DNA from: DAOUEH01 sp034430515
GTDB taxonomy: Bacteria; Chloroflexota; Dehalococcoidia; Dehalococcoidales; RBG-16-60-22
DNA length: 13,962 nucleotides
Direction: 5' to 3'
Assembly: GCA_034430515.1 (NCBI GenBank)
Contig: DAOUEP010000105.1
Location: 1 to 13,962 of the forward strand
Shown here piece by piece: positions 6,842 through 13,194 of the stretch. How positions within the stretch are numbered: the first letter of the stretch is position 1; each line of letters begins with the position of its first letter. Below the pieces are notes generated by a model, which made no database searches, was not told where the DNA came from, and was given only the letters and a program-made list of their open reading frames with translations. Both the position numbers and the translations under genes were made by a program.

Positions 6842-7183
6842 ATGAATATAACCAGACCAATCGCCATAGCCGCAATATTGGTAGTCATCGGCATCGTCTT
6901 CTTCGTGCTGATGTTCTTCCACCCCATCAGCGAGGTGGCCCTGGCCGTGGCCGGGGCGGGCTTCCTGGCGGCGGGGTTCGTCCAGCTGGCGGCTTACTAC
7001 GTTAGCGAGCAGAACAAGAGAAGCTCCGAGCAGCTCATGGCCAAGCTGGAAGAGATTAAAGAGGAACTCCAAAAAGAAGAGCCCAGTAAAGGCGGCGTCG
7101 CCATCGCCGATGTCCTCGCCTCCGGGATGAAATATTACAGCGAGTATATGGGTAAGTCTGACAAGGAAGAAAAGAAGGAATAA
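6842..7183 (+). CDS. Small membrane protein inside the trp operon, unknown function
   Basis: Not recognised as a tryptophan enzyme. The 113-residue product has two hydrophobic helices (about 7-27 and 31-52) joined by a tight HPIS turn. A charged helix follows (about 57-80, QNKRSSEQLMAKLEEIKEELQKE) that looks like a short coiled coil, then a linker and a lysine/glutamate-rich tail. It is likely a membrane-anchored hairpin with a cytoplasmic coiled-coil end. ATG 6842 is chosen because GAGAGGGG (6827-6834) lies at good spacing; the earlier in-frame GTG at 6794 falls inside the repeat. It sits between trpG and trpD, with repeat copies on both sides, the only interruption among otherwise overlapping trp genes, so it looks inserted. 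It would be co-transcribed under T-box control. Composition is like the host's. Confidence 0.8.
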   Translation: MNITRPIAIAAILVVIGIVFFVLMFFHPISEVALAVAGAGFLAAGFVQLAAYYVSEQNKRSSEQLMAKLEEIKEELQKEEPSKGGVAIADVLASGMKYYSEYMGKSDKEEKKE

Positions 7184-7236
7184 CTACGGATTAAGCCGAG
7201 GAAGCCGCGAGGGCGGCCTGGGTAGGAATAGATAAC
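7182..7236 (+). repeat. Dispersed intergenic repeat, copy 3
   Basis: Third and most divergent copy, starting on the stop codon of the small membrane gene and ending 26 nt before trpD. It keeps CGGATTAAGCCG, AGGGCGGCCTGGGT and GGAATAGATAAC, but differs from copies 1 and 2 between these blocks, with one extra base and TAG for TGG in the last block. The following G-rich tract (7246-7253, GGGGAGG) is the ribosome site of trpD. Copies 2 and 3 form a direct repeat flanking one gene. Confidence 0.8.
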
Positions 7237-7262
7237 TAAAAGGTATGGGGAGGTAGTAAAAG

Positions 7263-8282
7263 ATGATTAAAGAAACCATCGCCAAATTAGTCGAAGGCCA
7301 GGACTTAACCTTCGAGGCCGCCTCCGGCACAATGGAGGAAATCATGTCCGGCGCGGCTACGCCCGCCCAGATAGGCTCCTTCCTCACGGCGCTCCGCCTC
7401 AAGGGCGAGACCCCCGACGAAATCGCCGGCCTCGCCTCCGTCATGCGCGCCCACGCCACCCCGGTAAAAATCACCGGCCCGGCCATCGACGTGGTCGGCA
7501 CCGGCGGCGACGTCTCCGGCAGCTTCAATGTCTCCACGGCGGCGGCCTTCGTGGCGGCCGGGGCGGGCCTCAAGGTGGCCAAGCACGGCAACCGCGCCGC
7601 CTCAAGTAAGTGCGGCTCGGCCGATATCCTGGAGGCGCTGAAAGTGAAAATAGACCTCCCGGCGGACAAGGTCGCCCGCTGCATCGAGGAAGTCGGCATC
7701 GGGTTCATGTTCGCCCAGGTCTTCCACCCCGCCATGAAGCACGTCGCCGGCCCCCGCCGCGAGATGGGCATCCGCACCGTCTTCAACATCCTCGGCCCGC
7801 TCACCAACCCCGCCAGCGCCGGGCACCTGGTGCTCGGCGTCGCCAGCGAAGAAATCGGCGGCAAGATTGCCCGCGTCCTGGCCCGCCTCGGCGTGACGCA
7901 CGCTTTGGTCGTCCACGGACGGGACGGCTTCGACGAGCTTTCCATCAGCGACATATCGCTGGTCTGGGAGGTTAAAGAAGATAAAGTCTCGCCCCCGCGC
8001 CAGGTCTCCCCGGAGAGCTTCGGTCTGACCAGAGGCCGGCGCGCCGCGATTATAGGCGGCACGCCGGAGGAAAACGCCGCCGCCCTGCGCCGGGTACTCG
8101 GCGGCGAGCGAGGCGCCCTGCGCGACATGATAATCATGAACGCCGCGGCGGCCCTGGTGGCCGCCGACCTGACGACAGATTTCAAAGAGGCCGCCCGCCA
8201 CGCCGCAGAGGCTATCGACAGCGGGCGAGCCAAGCAGAAACTGGAGGCGCTGGTGGCCGCCAGCCAGCGACTGGGGAAATGA
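7263..8282 (+). CDS. trpD: Anthranilate phosphoribosyltransferase
   Basis: Joins anthranilate to phosphoribosyl pyrophosphate to give phosphoribosyl-anthranilate, the second step of the pathway. The 339 residues match the family length and fold: a helical N-terminal domain (1-70), then the PRPP-binding glycine loop VVGTGGD (77-83), NVSTAAAFVAAGAG (89-102) and KHGNRAASSKCGSAD (107-121). The last is a slight variant of the common KHGNRSVSSKSGSAD. The conserved NPA.AGH and later DE motifs (GFDELS) are present. ATG 7263 follows GGGGAGG at good spacing. The stop overlaps the trpC start (ATGA). It is a stand-alone enzyme, not fused to TrpG as in enterics. The upstream gap with the repeat is unlike the other trp junctions. 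Confidence 0.97.
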   Translation: MIKETIAKLVEGQDLTFEAASGTMEEIMSGAATPAQIGSFLTALRLKGETPDEIAGLASVMRAHATPVKITGPAIDVVGTGGDVSGSFNVSTAAAFVAAGAGLKVAKHGNRAASSKCGSADILEALKVKIDLPADKVARCIEEVGIGFMFAQVFHPAMKHVAGPRREMGIRTVFNILGPLTNPASAGHLVLGVASEEIGGKIARVLARLGVTHALVVHGRDGFDELSISDISLVWEVKEDKVSPPRQVSPESFGLTRGRRAAIIGGTPEENAAALRRVLGGERGALRDMIIMNAAAALVAADLTTDFKEAARHAAEAIDSGRAKQKLEALVAASQRLGK

Positions 8283-9061
8283 CGACGGGCACGATACTGG
8301 ATAAAATCGTCGGCGACAAGCGGCAGGCCGTGGCCGCGGCCAAAGAGCACGTCTCCCTGGCGGCCCTTAAAGAGCGCCTCGAAGACCGTAAACCTCCCCG
8401 CGACTTCGCCGCCGCCCTGCGCGCGCCGGGCCTCTCGCTCATTGCCGAAGTCAAGCAGGCGTCGCCCTCGCGGGGGCGGCTCTGCGCCGATTTCGACCCG
8501 GTCAAGCTCGCGCGGACTTACGCCGCCGGTGGCGCCGCGGCCGTCTCGGTGCTGACCGAGGCCGACCACTTCCGGGGCAGGTTGGACTATCTTGATACCA
8601 TCCGCAAGGAAATAGCCCTGCCCCTGCTGCGCAAGGACTTTATCTTCGACGGTTACCAGGTCTACGAGTCTGCCGCTGGCGGCGCCGACGCCATTTTGCT
8701 GATAGCCGCCATTTTAGACGACGACCAGCTTGGGGAAATGCTGGCCCTGGCGGGGAGCCTCCGGCTGGCCTCTTTGGTGGAGGTGCACGACGAAAACGAG
8801 ATGATGCGGGCGCTGCTGGCCGGGTCGGAAATCGTCGGCATCAACAACCGCGACCTGACCACCTTCGAGGTCGACACCGATACCACCCGCCGCCTGCGGC
8901 TGCTGGCGCCGGAAGACGTTATCGTCGTCAGCGAGAGCGGCCTCAAGACACACGAAGACATTAAGAAAATGCGGGAATGCAAGGTCGACGCCGTGCTCAT
9001 CGGCGAGGCATTGGTAACCGCCCCCGATATCCCGGCGCGGATAAAGGAGCTTTTCGCATGA
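8279..9061 (+). CDS. trpC: Indole-3-glycerol-phosphate synthase
   Basis: Closes and decarboxylates carboxyphenylamino-deoxyribulose phosphate to indole-3-glycerol phosphate. The 260 residues form a TIM barrel with the family's signature: LIAEVKQASPSRG (54-66, Glu57 and Lys59), SVLTEADHFRG (90-100), LLRKDFIFDGYQVYE (116-130, with catalytic Lys118), ADAILLIA, EVH (168-170), GINNRDLTTFEVD (187-199) and VSESGL (217-222). It is monofunctional, with TrpF encoded separately as in most bacteria outside enterics. Its ATG overlaps the trpD stop by 4 bp and its TGA overlaps the trpF ATG by 4 bp, so it is translated by coupling within the operon. No internal anomaly seen. Confidence 0.97.
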   Translation: MTTGTILDKIVGDKRQAVAAAKEHVSLAALKERLEDRKPPRDFAAALRAPGLSLIAEVKQASPSRGRLCADFDPVKLARTYAAGGAAAVSVLTEADHFRGRLDYLDTIRKEIALPLLRKDFIFDGYQVYESAAGGADAILLIAAILDDDQLGEMLALAGSLRLASLVEVHDENEMMRALLAGSEIVGINNRDLTTFEVDTDTTRRLRLLAPEDVIVVSESGLKTHEDIKKMRECKVDAVLIGEALVTAPDIPARIKELFA

Positions 9062-9708
9062 TACGCGTCAAGATATGCGGCATCGGAAGCGAGGAGCCGG
9101 CCCTGGCGGCCGCCCAAAACGGCGCCGATTTCATCGGGCTGGTCTTCGCCGAAAGCCCCCGCCAGATTACCCCGGCCCGGGCCAGAAAAATCGTGGCCGC
9201 CCTCAAAGAAAGCGGCGCCACCGCGCAGACAGTCGGCGTCTTCGTCAACGCCCCGGCGGCCAGGGTCAGTAAAATCGCCGCTAGCTGCGGGCTGGACTGG
9301 GTGCAATTAAGCGGCGACGAGCCCTGGGAATATTGCCGCCAGCTTAAACGGCCGGTCATCAAGGTCGTCCGTATCAGCCGCAATAACGGGACGGAGACGG
9401 TCTGCCGCGACCTGGCCTACGGCGGCGACCTGCTGGGCAAGCAGCCGCACCTCTTCCTGCTCGATGCCAGCGTCGCCAGCCGCTACGGCGGCACCGGCCG
9501 CACCTTCGACTGGGACCTGGCGCGGCCCATCGCGGCGCGCTTCCCGGTGATTATCGCCGGGGGCCTGCGCCCGGCCAACGTGGCCGCCGCCATCGAGATA
9601 ATTTCTCCCTGGGGGGTGGATGTCTCCTCCGGCGTCGAGACGAAAGGCGTTAAAGATTTGAAGAAAATCCGCGATTTCATCCGTAAAGTGAGGCAGAACG
9701 GTGGCTAG
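9058..9708 (+). CDS. trpF: Phosphoribosylanthranilate isomerase
   Basis: Amadori isomerase turning phosphoribosyl-anthranilate into carboxyphenylamino-deoxyribulose phosphate. The 216-residue TIM barrel has the general base Cys7 in VKICG, GLVFAESPRQI (27-37), VFVN, the general acid Asp136 in LLDAS, GGTGRTFDW (144-152), IIAGGLRPANV (165-175) and WGVDVSSGVE (185-194). The strand usually read as VQLHG is VQLSG here (Ser85), a small departure of unknown effect. The start is ATG 9058, overlapping the trpC stop; the longer frame to 8977 lies wholly inside trpC and is rejected. Its stop overlaps the trpB GTG start by 8 bp. Confidence 0.96.
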   Translation: MIRVKICGIGSEEPALAAAQNGADFIGLVFAESPRQITPARARKIVAALKESGATAQTVGVFVNAPAARVSKIAASCGLDWVQLSGDEPWEYCRQLKRPVIKVVRISRNNGTETVCRDLAYGGDLLGKQPHLFLLDASVASRYGGTGRTFDWDLARPIAARFPVIIAGGLRPANVAAAIEIISPWGVDVSSGVETKGVKDLKKIRDFIRKVRQNGG

Positions 9709-10891
9709 GCCCGATAAGCGCGGCTACTTCGGCGGCTACGGCGGCAAATTCGTGCCGGAGACGCTCATGCCCGCCCTGGCCGAGCTGGAGGCGGCCTACG
9801 CCGCCGCCCGCCGTGACGGCGCCTTCCGGGCCGAGCTCGCCACGCTCTGCCGTGACTACGTGGGGCGGCCCACGCCCCTTTACCACGCCCGGCGGCTCTC
9901 GGCGCAGGCGGGCGGGGCGACCATTTTACTCAAGCGCGAGGATTTGGCCCATACCGGGGCGCACAAGATTAACAACGCCCTGGGGCAGGGGCTGCTGGCC
10001 AAACGCATGGGCAAGCGCCGCGTTATCGCCGAAACGGGCGCCGGTCAGCACGGCGTGGCCGCGGCCACGGTCTGCGCCATGCTGGGGATTACCTGCATCG
10101 TCTACATGGGCACTGAGGACATCCGCCGCCAGGCCCCCAACGTCGCCCGCATGGAGCTGATGGGGGCGGAAGTGCGCCCGGTTACCTCCGGCAGCCAGAC
10201 CCTCAAGGACGCCATCAACGAGGCCATCCGCGACTGGGTCGCCAACGTGCTCACCTCCCACTACCTGCTCGGCTCGGTGGTCGGCCCGCACCCCTACCCG
10301 ATGATGGTGCGCAACTTCCAGAGTATCATCGGGCGGGAGGCCCGCCGGCAGGTACTTAAAGAGTACCAGCGCCTGCCGGACTACCTGGTCGCCTGCGTCG
10401 GCGGCGGCTCCAACTCTATCGGCCTCTTCCATCCCTTCTACAATGATAAAGAAGTCAAGTTCGTCGGCGTGGAGGCCGGGGGGCTGGGGCTGGCCAGCGG
10501 CAAGCACTCGGCGGCGCTGCTCACCGGCCGCGACGGCGTCCTCCACGGCACCCGCTCGCTGCTCATGGAAGACGAGCACGGCCAGATACAGGAGACGCAC
10601 AGCGTCGCCCCGGGGCTGGACTATCCCGGGGTGGGGCCGGAGCACAGCTTCTACAAAGAAAGCGGCCGCGCCGACTACGTGGCCGTCACCGATAAAGAGG
10701 CGCTGGAGGGCTTCCAGCTCTTGAGCCGCACCGAGGGGATTATCCCGGCGCTGGAGTCGGCCCACGCCATCGCTTACGCCGCCAAACTGGCCGCCAAATT
10801 GCCGAAAGACAAGCTCATCATCGTAAATCTCTCCGGCCGGGGCGATAAAGACCTGGATATCGTCACCGGTGCCTTGGGGAGGCAGGTATGA
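9701..10891 (+). CDS. trpB: Tryptophan synthase beta chain (TrpB1 type)
   Basis: Pyridoxal-phosphate enzyme that joins indole, channelled from TrpA, with serine to make tryptophan. The 396 residues match the classic TrpB1 length. YFGGYGGKFVPETLMPAL opens the protein. The PLP lysine is Lys89 in KREDLAHTGAHKINNALGQ, with Glu111 in AETGAGQHG and the phosphate-binding GGGSNS at 234-239. The loop GTEDIRRQAPNVARMELMGA, which contacts TrpA in characterised complexes, is intact. GTG 9701 is the only sensible start, since the conserved N-terminus begins within ten residues; TGAGG at 9689-9693 is its ribosome site. It overlaps trpF by 8 bp and trpA by 4 bp, in keeping with a 1:1 alpha-beta complex. Confidence 0.97.
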   Translation: MARPDKRGYFGGYGGKFVPETLMPALAELEAAYAAARRDGAFRAELATLCRDYVGRPTPLYHARRLSAQAGGATILLKREDLAHTGAHKINNALGQGLLAKRMGKRRVIAETGAGQHGVAAATVCAMLGITCIVYMGTEDIRRQAPNVARMELMGAEVRPVTSGSQTLKDAINEAIRDWVANVLTSHYLLGSVVGPHPYPMMVRNFQSIIGREARRQVLKEYQRLPDYLVACVGGGSNSIGLFHPFYNDKEVKFVGVEAGGLGLASGKHSAALLTGRDGVLHGTRSLLMEDEHGQIQETHSVAPGLDYPGVGPEHSFYKESGRADYVAVTDKEALEGFQLLSRTEGIIPALESAHAIAYAAKLAAKLPKDKLIIVNLSGRGDKDLDIVTGALGRQV

Positions 10892-11682
10892 GTGTGATTA
10901 GCGATGCCTTCAAGCCGGGCCGCAAGGCGCTGATTGCCTACATCACCGCCGGCTACCCCGATATGGCCGCTACGCCGCGCCTGGCCGGCGCCCTGGCCCA
11001 GAGCGGCAGCGACATCATCGAGCTGGGCATTCCCTTCTCCGACCCCCTGGCCGACGGGGCCACCATCCAGAAGACCAGCTACGCCGCCCTGAGAAAGGGC
11101 GCCACGCCGGAGGCATGCATGGCGGCGGCCGCCGCCATACGTAAGACGACCAATGTGCCCCTGGTATTCATGACCTACTATAATCCGGTGCTCAGCTACG
11201 GCCTGGAGTCCTTCTGCCGCAGTTGCGCGGCGGCGGGCGTAAACGGCTTAATCGTGCCCGACCTGCCCCCGGAAGAAGGGAGGGAGCTGGAGGCGGTCGC
11301 GCGCCGCCATGATTTGGATTTAATCTACCTGCTGGCCCCCACCAGCACCGAGGCGCGCGTGCGGTCGGTGGCGGCGAGGTCGCGGGGATTTATCTATCTG
11401 GTATCGCTCACCGGCGTTACCGGCGCCCGCGCCAGCCTGCCGCCGGAGCTGGAGGGATTCGTCAAGCGAGTCCGCCGGCAGGCCAAACAGCCGCTGGCGG
11501 TCGGTTTCGGGGTAAGCACACCGGAGCAGGCCCGCCGCGTCGCCGCCGTCGCCGACGGCGTTATCGTCGGCAGCCGCCTGATGCAGCTGATTGACGAAGA
11601 CCCATCGCTGAAATTACTCGAAGAATTCGTCCGGGGGCTGCGCCGCGCCCTGGACGCTACCGAAAATAACCCGAGCCGATAA
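10888..11682 (+). CDS. trpA: Tryptophan synthase alpha chain
   Basis: Cleaves indole-3-glycerol phosphate to indole and glyceraldehyde-3-phosphate and passes indole to TrpB. The 264-residue TIM barrel shows LIAYITAGYPD (15-25), DIIELGIPFSDPLADGATIQ (42-61) with the catalytic pair Glu45 and Asp56, FMTYYNPV (94-101), GLIVPDLPPEE (120-130), YLVSLTGVTGAR (170-181) and AVGFGVSTPEQA (204-215). The start is ATG 10888, overlapping the trpB stop (ATGA), with GGGGAGG at 10877-10883. Loop 6 (LTGVTGARASLP) is complete, so it should be a full partner for TrpB1. A 19-nt gap separates it from trpB2. Confidence 0.97.
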   Translation: MSVISDAFKPGRKALIAYITAGYPDMAATPRLAGALAQSGSDIIELGIPFSDPLADGATIQKTSYAALRKGATPEACMAAAAAIRKTTNVPLVFMTYYNPVLSYGLESFCRSCAAAGVNGLIVPDLPPEEGRELEAVARRHDLDLIYLLAPTSTEARVRSVAARSRGFIYLVSLTGVTGARASLPPELEGFVKRVRRQAKQPLAVGFGVSTPEQARRVAAVADGVIVGSRLMQLIDEDPSLKLLEEFVRGLRRALDATENNPSR

Positions 11683-11701
11683 AAATAAAAAAGGAGGAAA
11701 C

Positions 11702-13072
11702 ATGGAGAGAACCAAATATCTTCTCGACGAGAAGGACATGCCGACCCGGTGGTACAACATCCAGGCCGACCTGCCGGTGCCCCTGCCGCCCTACCTGCAC
11801 CCCGGCACGCTCCAGCCCCTGGGCCCGGCCGACCTGGCCCCCCTCTTCCCCATGGAGCTCATCAAGCAGGAGGTGAGTCAGGAACGCTGGATTGACATCC
11901 CCGACGAGGTGCTGGCGGTCTACAAGATGTGGCGGCCCACCATCCTGCACCGCGCCTACAACCTGGAAAAGGCGCTGGACACCCCGGCCAAGATTTACTA
12001 CAAGTACGAGGGCACCAGCCCGCCCGGCAGCCACAAGCCCAATACCGCCGTGGCCCAGGCCTACTACAACAAGCAGGAGGGCACCAAGCGCATCGCCACC
12101 GAGACCGGCGCCGGCCAGTGGGGCAGCTCGCTCGCCTTCGGCTGCCAGTTCTTCGGCCTGGAATGCAAGGTCTACATGGTCAGAATCAGCTATAACCAGA
12201 AGCCCTACCGGCGCCTGATGATGGAGACCTGGGGGGCCACCTGCGTCCCCAGCCCCAGCCCCGATACCAAGGCCGGCCGCGACATGCTGGCCAAAGACCC
12301 GGACTGCCCCGGTAGCTTAGGTCTGGCCATCAGCGAGGCGGTGGAGGATGCCGTCGGCCGCGACGACACCCACTACGCCCTCGGCAGCGTCCTCAACCAT
12401 GTCCTGCTGCACCAGACCATCATCGGCCAGGAGGCGATGCTGCAGATGGAGATGGCCGGCGACTACCCGGACATCATCGTCGGCTGCATCGGCGGCGGCT
12501 CCAACTTCGCCGGGATGTACCTCCCCTTCATCAAGGACAAGCTCTCCGGCAAGAAGAAAGACCTGCGCATCATCAACGTCGAGCCGGAAAGCTGCCCGAC
12601 CCTGACCAAGGGACTCTATACCTACGACTTCGGCGACGTGGCCATGATGACGCCCCTCATCAAGATGTTCACCCTGGGCCACGCCTTCATCCCGCCGCCC
12701 GTCCACGCCGGCGGCCTGCGCTATCACGGCATGGCCCCCATCATCTGCCACCTGCACAAGCTCGGCTTCGTCGAGGCCCGGGCAGTGCCCCAGTTGCCCA
12801 CCTTCGAGGCCGGCATCACCTTCGCCCGCGCCGAGGGCATCATCAGCGCCCCGGAGACCAACCACGCCATCCGCGTCACCATCGACGAGGCGCTCAAGTG
12901 CAAGCAGGAAGGCAAGTCCAAGGTCATCCTGCTGGCGCACAGCGGCCACGGCCACTTCGACATGGCCGCCTACGAGGCCTACCTCTCCGGCAAACTGACC
13001 GACTACGCCTACCCCGAGGACATGGTACGGGAGGCCCTCAAGGGCCTGCCCCAGGTGCCCGACTCCGCCTGA
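11702..13072 (+). CDS. trpB2: TrpB2-type tryptophan synthase beta-like protein
   Basis: A second PLP-dependent beta subunit of 456 residues, of the TrpB2 (trpB_rel) branch rather than a copy of the neighbouring TrpB1. It has the long N-terminal extension (1-100, with PTRWYNIQADLP and LHPGT.QPL), the PLP lysine Lys112 in YKYEGTSPPGSHKPN, Glu134 in ATETGAGQWG, GGGSNFAG at 264-271 and HAGGLRYHGMAP, all typical of TrpB2. Characterised TrpB2 proteins make tryptophan from free indole and serine and usually bind TrpA weakly or not at all, so indole salvage is the likely role. ATG 11702 has a strong AAGGAGG (11691-11697). It is the last gene before the operon terminator, so it shares T-box control with the pathway. 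Confidence 0.95.
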   Translation: MERTKYLLDEKDMPTRWYNIQADLPVPLPPYLHPGTLQPLGPADLAPLFPMELIKQEVSQERWIDIPDEVLAVYKMWRPTILHRAYNLEKALDTPAKIYYKYEGTSPPGSHKPNTAVAQAYYNKQEGTKRIATETGAGQWGSSLAFGCQFFGLECKVYMVRISYNQKPYRRLMMETWGATCVPSPSPDTKAGRDMLAKDPDCPGSLGLAISEAVEDAVGRDDTHYALGSVLNHVLLHQTIIGQEAMLQMEMAGDYPDIIVGCIGGGSNFAGMYLPFIKDKLSGKKKDLRIINVEPESCPTLTKGLYTYDFGDVAMMTPLIKMFTLGHAFIPPPVHAGGLRYHGMAPIICHLHKLGFVEARAVPQLPTFEAGITFARAEGIISAPETNHAIRVTIDEALKCKQEGKSKVILLAHSGHGHFDMAAYEAYLSGKLTDYAYPEDMVREALKGLPQVPDSA

Positions 13073-13096
13073 GGACAACCGCACTAAACAAGACAG

Positions 13097-13136
13097 CCGA
13101 CCCTCTCCCCGGAAAACGGGAGGGGGTCGGTTATTT
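13097..13136 (+). terminator. Rho-independent terminator of the trp operon
   Basis: A 13-bp stem pairs 13097-13109 (CCGACCCTCTCCC) with 13118-13130 (GGGAGGGGGTCGG, one G-U pair), with an 8-nt loop and then TTATTTAAT. It lies 25 nt after the trpB2 stop and before the promoter of the protease gene, so it closes the trp transcript. Confidence 0.93.
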
Positions 13137-13154
13137 AATAATTATTTAATAATT
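13131..13154 (+). repeat. 11-bp AT tandem repeat, possible UP element
   Basis: TTATTTAATAA occurs twice head to tail (13131-13141 and 13142-13152) with a partial third start. The 11-bp period keeps the copies on one face of the helix. If transcription starts near 13193 the block spans about -62 to -39, where UP elements contact the polymerase alpha subunit. It also supplies the T-rich tail of the trp terminator. The role is inference. Confidence 0.5.
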
Positions 13155-13158
13155 CTCT

Positions 13159-13186
13159 GTTAAGTTAAGGATAGTTAAGGTATATT
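13159..13186 (+). promoter_or_regulatory. Promoter of the HtrA-like gene with GTTAAGG repeats
   Basis: A -10 candidate TATATT (13181-13186) ends 8 bp before the ATG. The -35 region has no TTGACA-like hexamer. In its place are GTTAAGG at 13164-13170 and 13174-13180, 10 bp apart, plus GTTAAG at 13159-13164. Direct repeats one helical turn apart overlapping a weak -35 are typical sites for OmpR/PhoB-family response regulators, so activation by a two-component system is a fair guess. Confidence 0.45.
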
Positions 13187-13194
13187 ATAAAGGT

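Noticed and set aside
7184..8569. 461-codon open frame on the - strand over trpD and trpC
   Set aside because: Shadow of two genes with complete motif sets; no ribosome site or domain.
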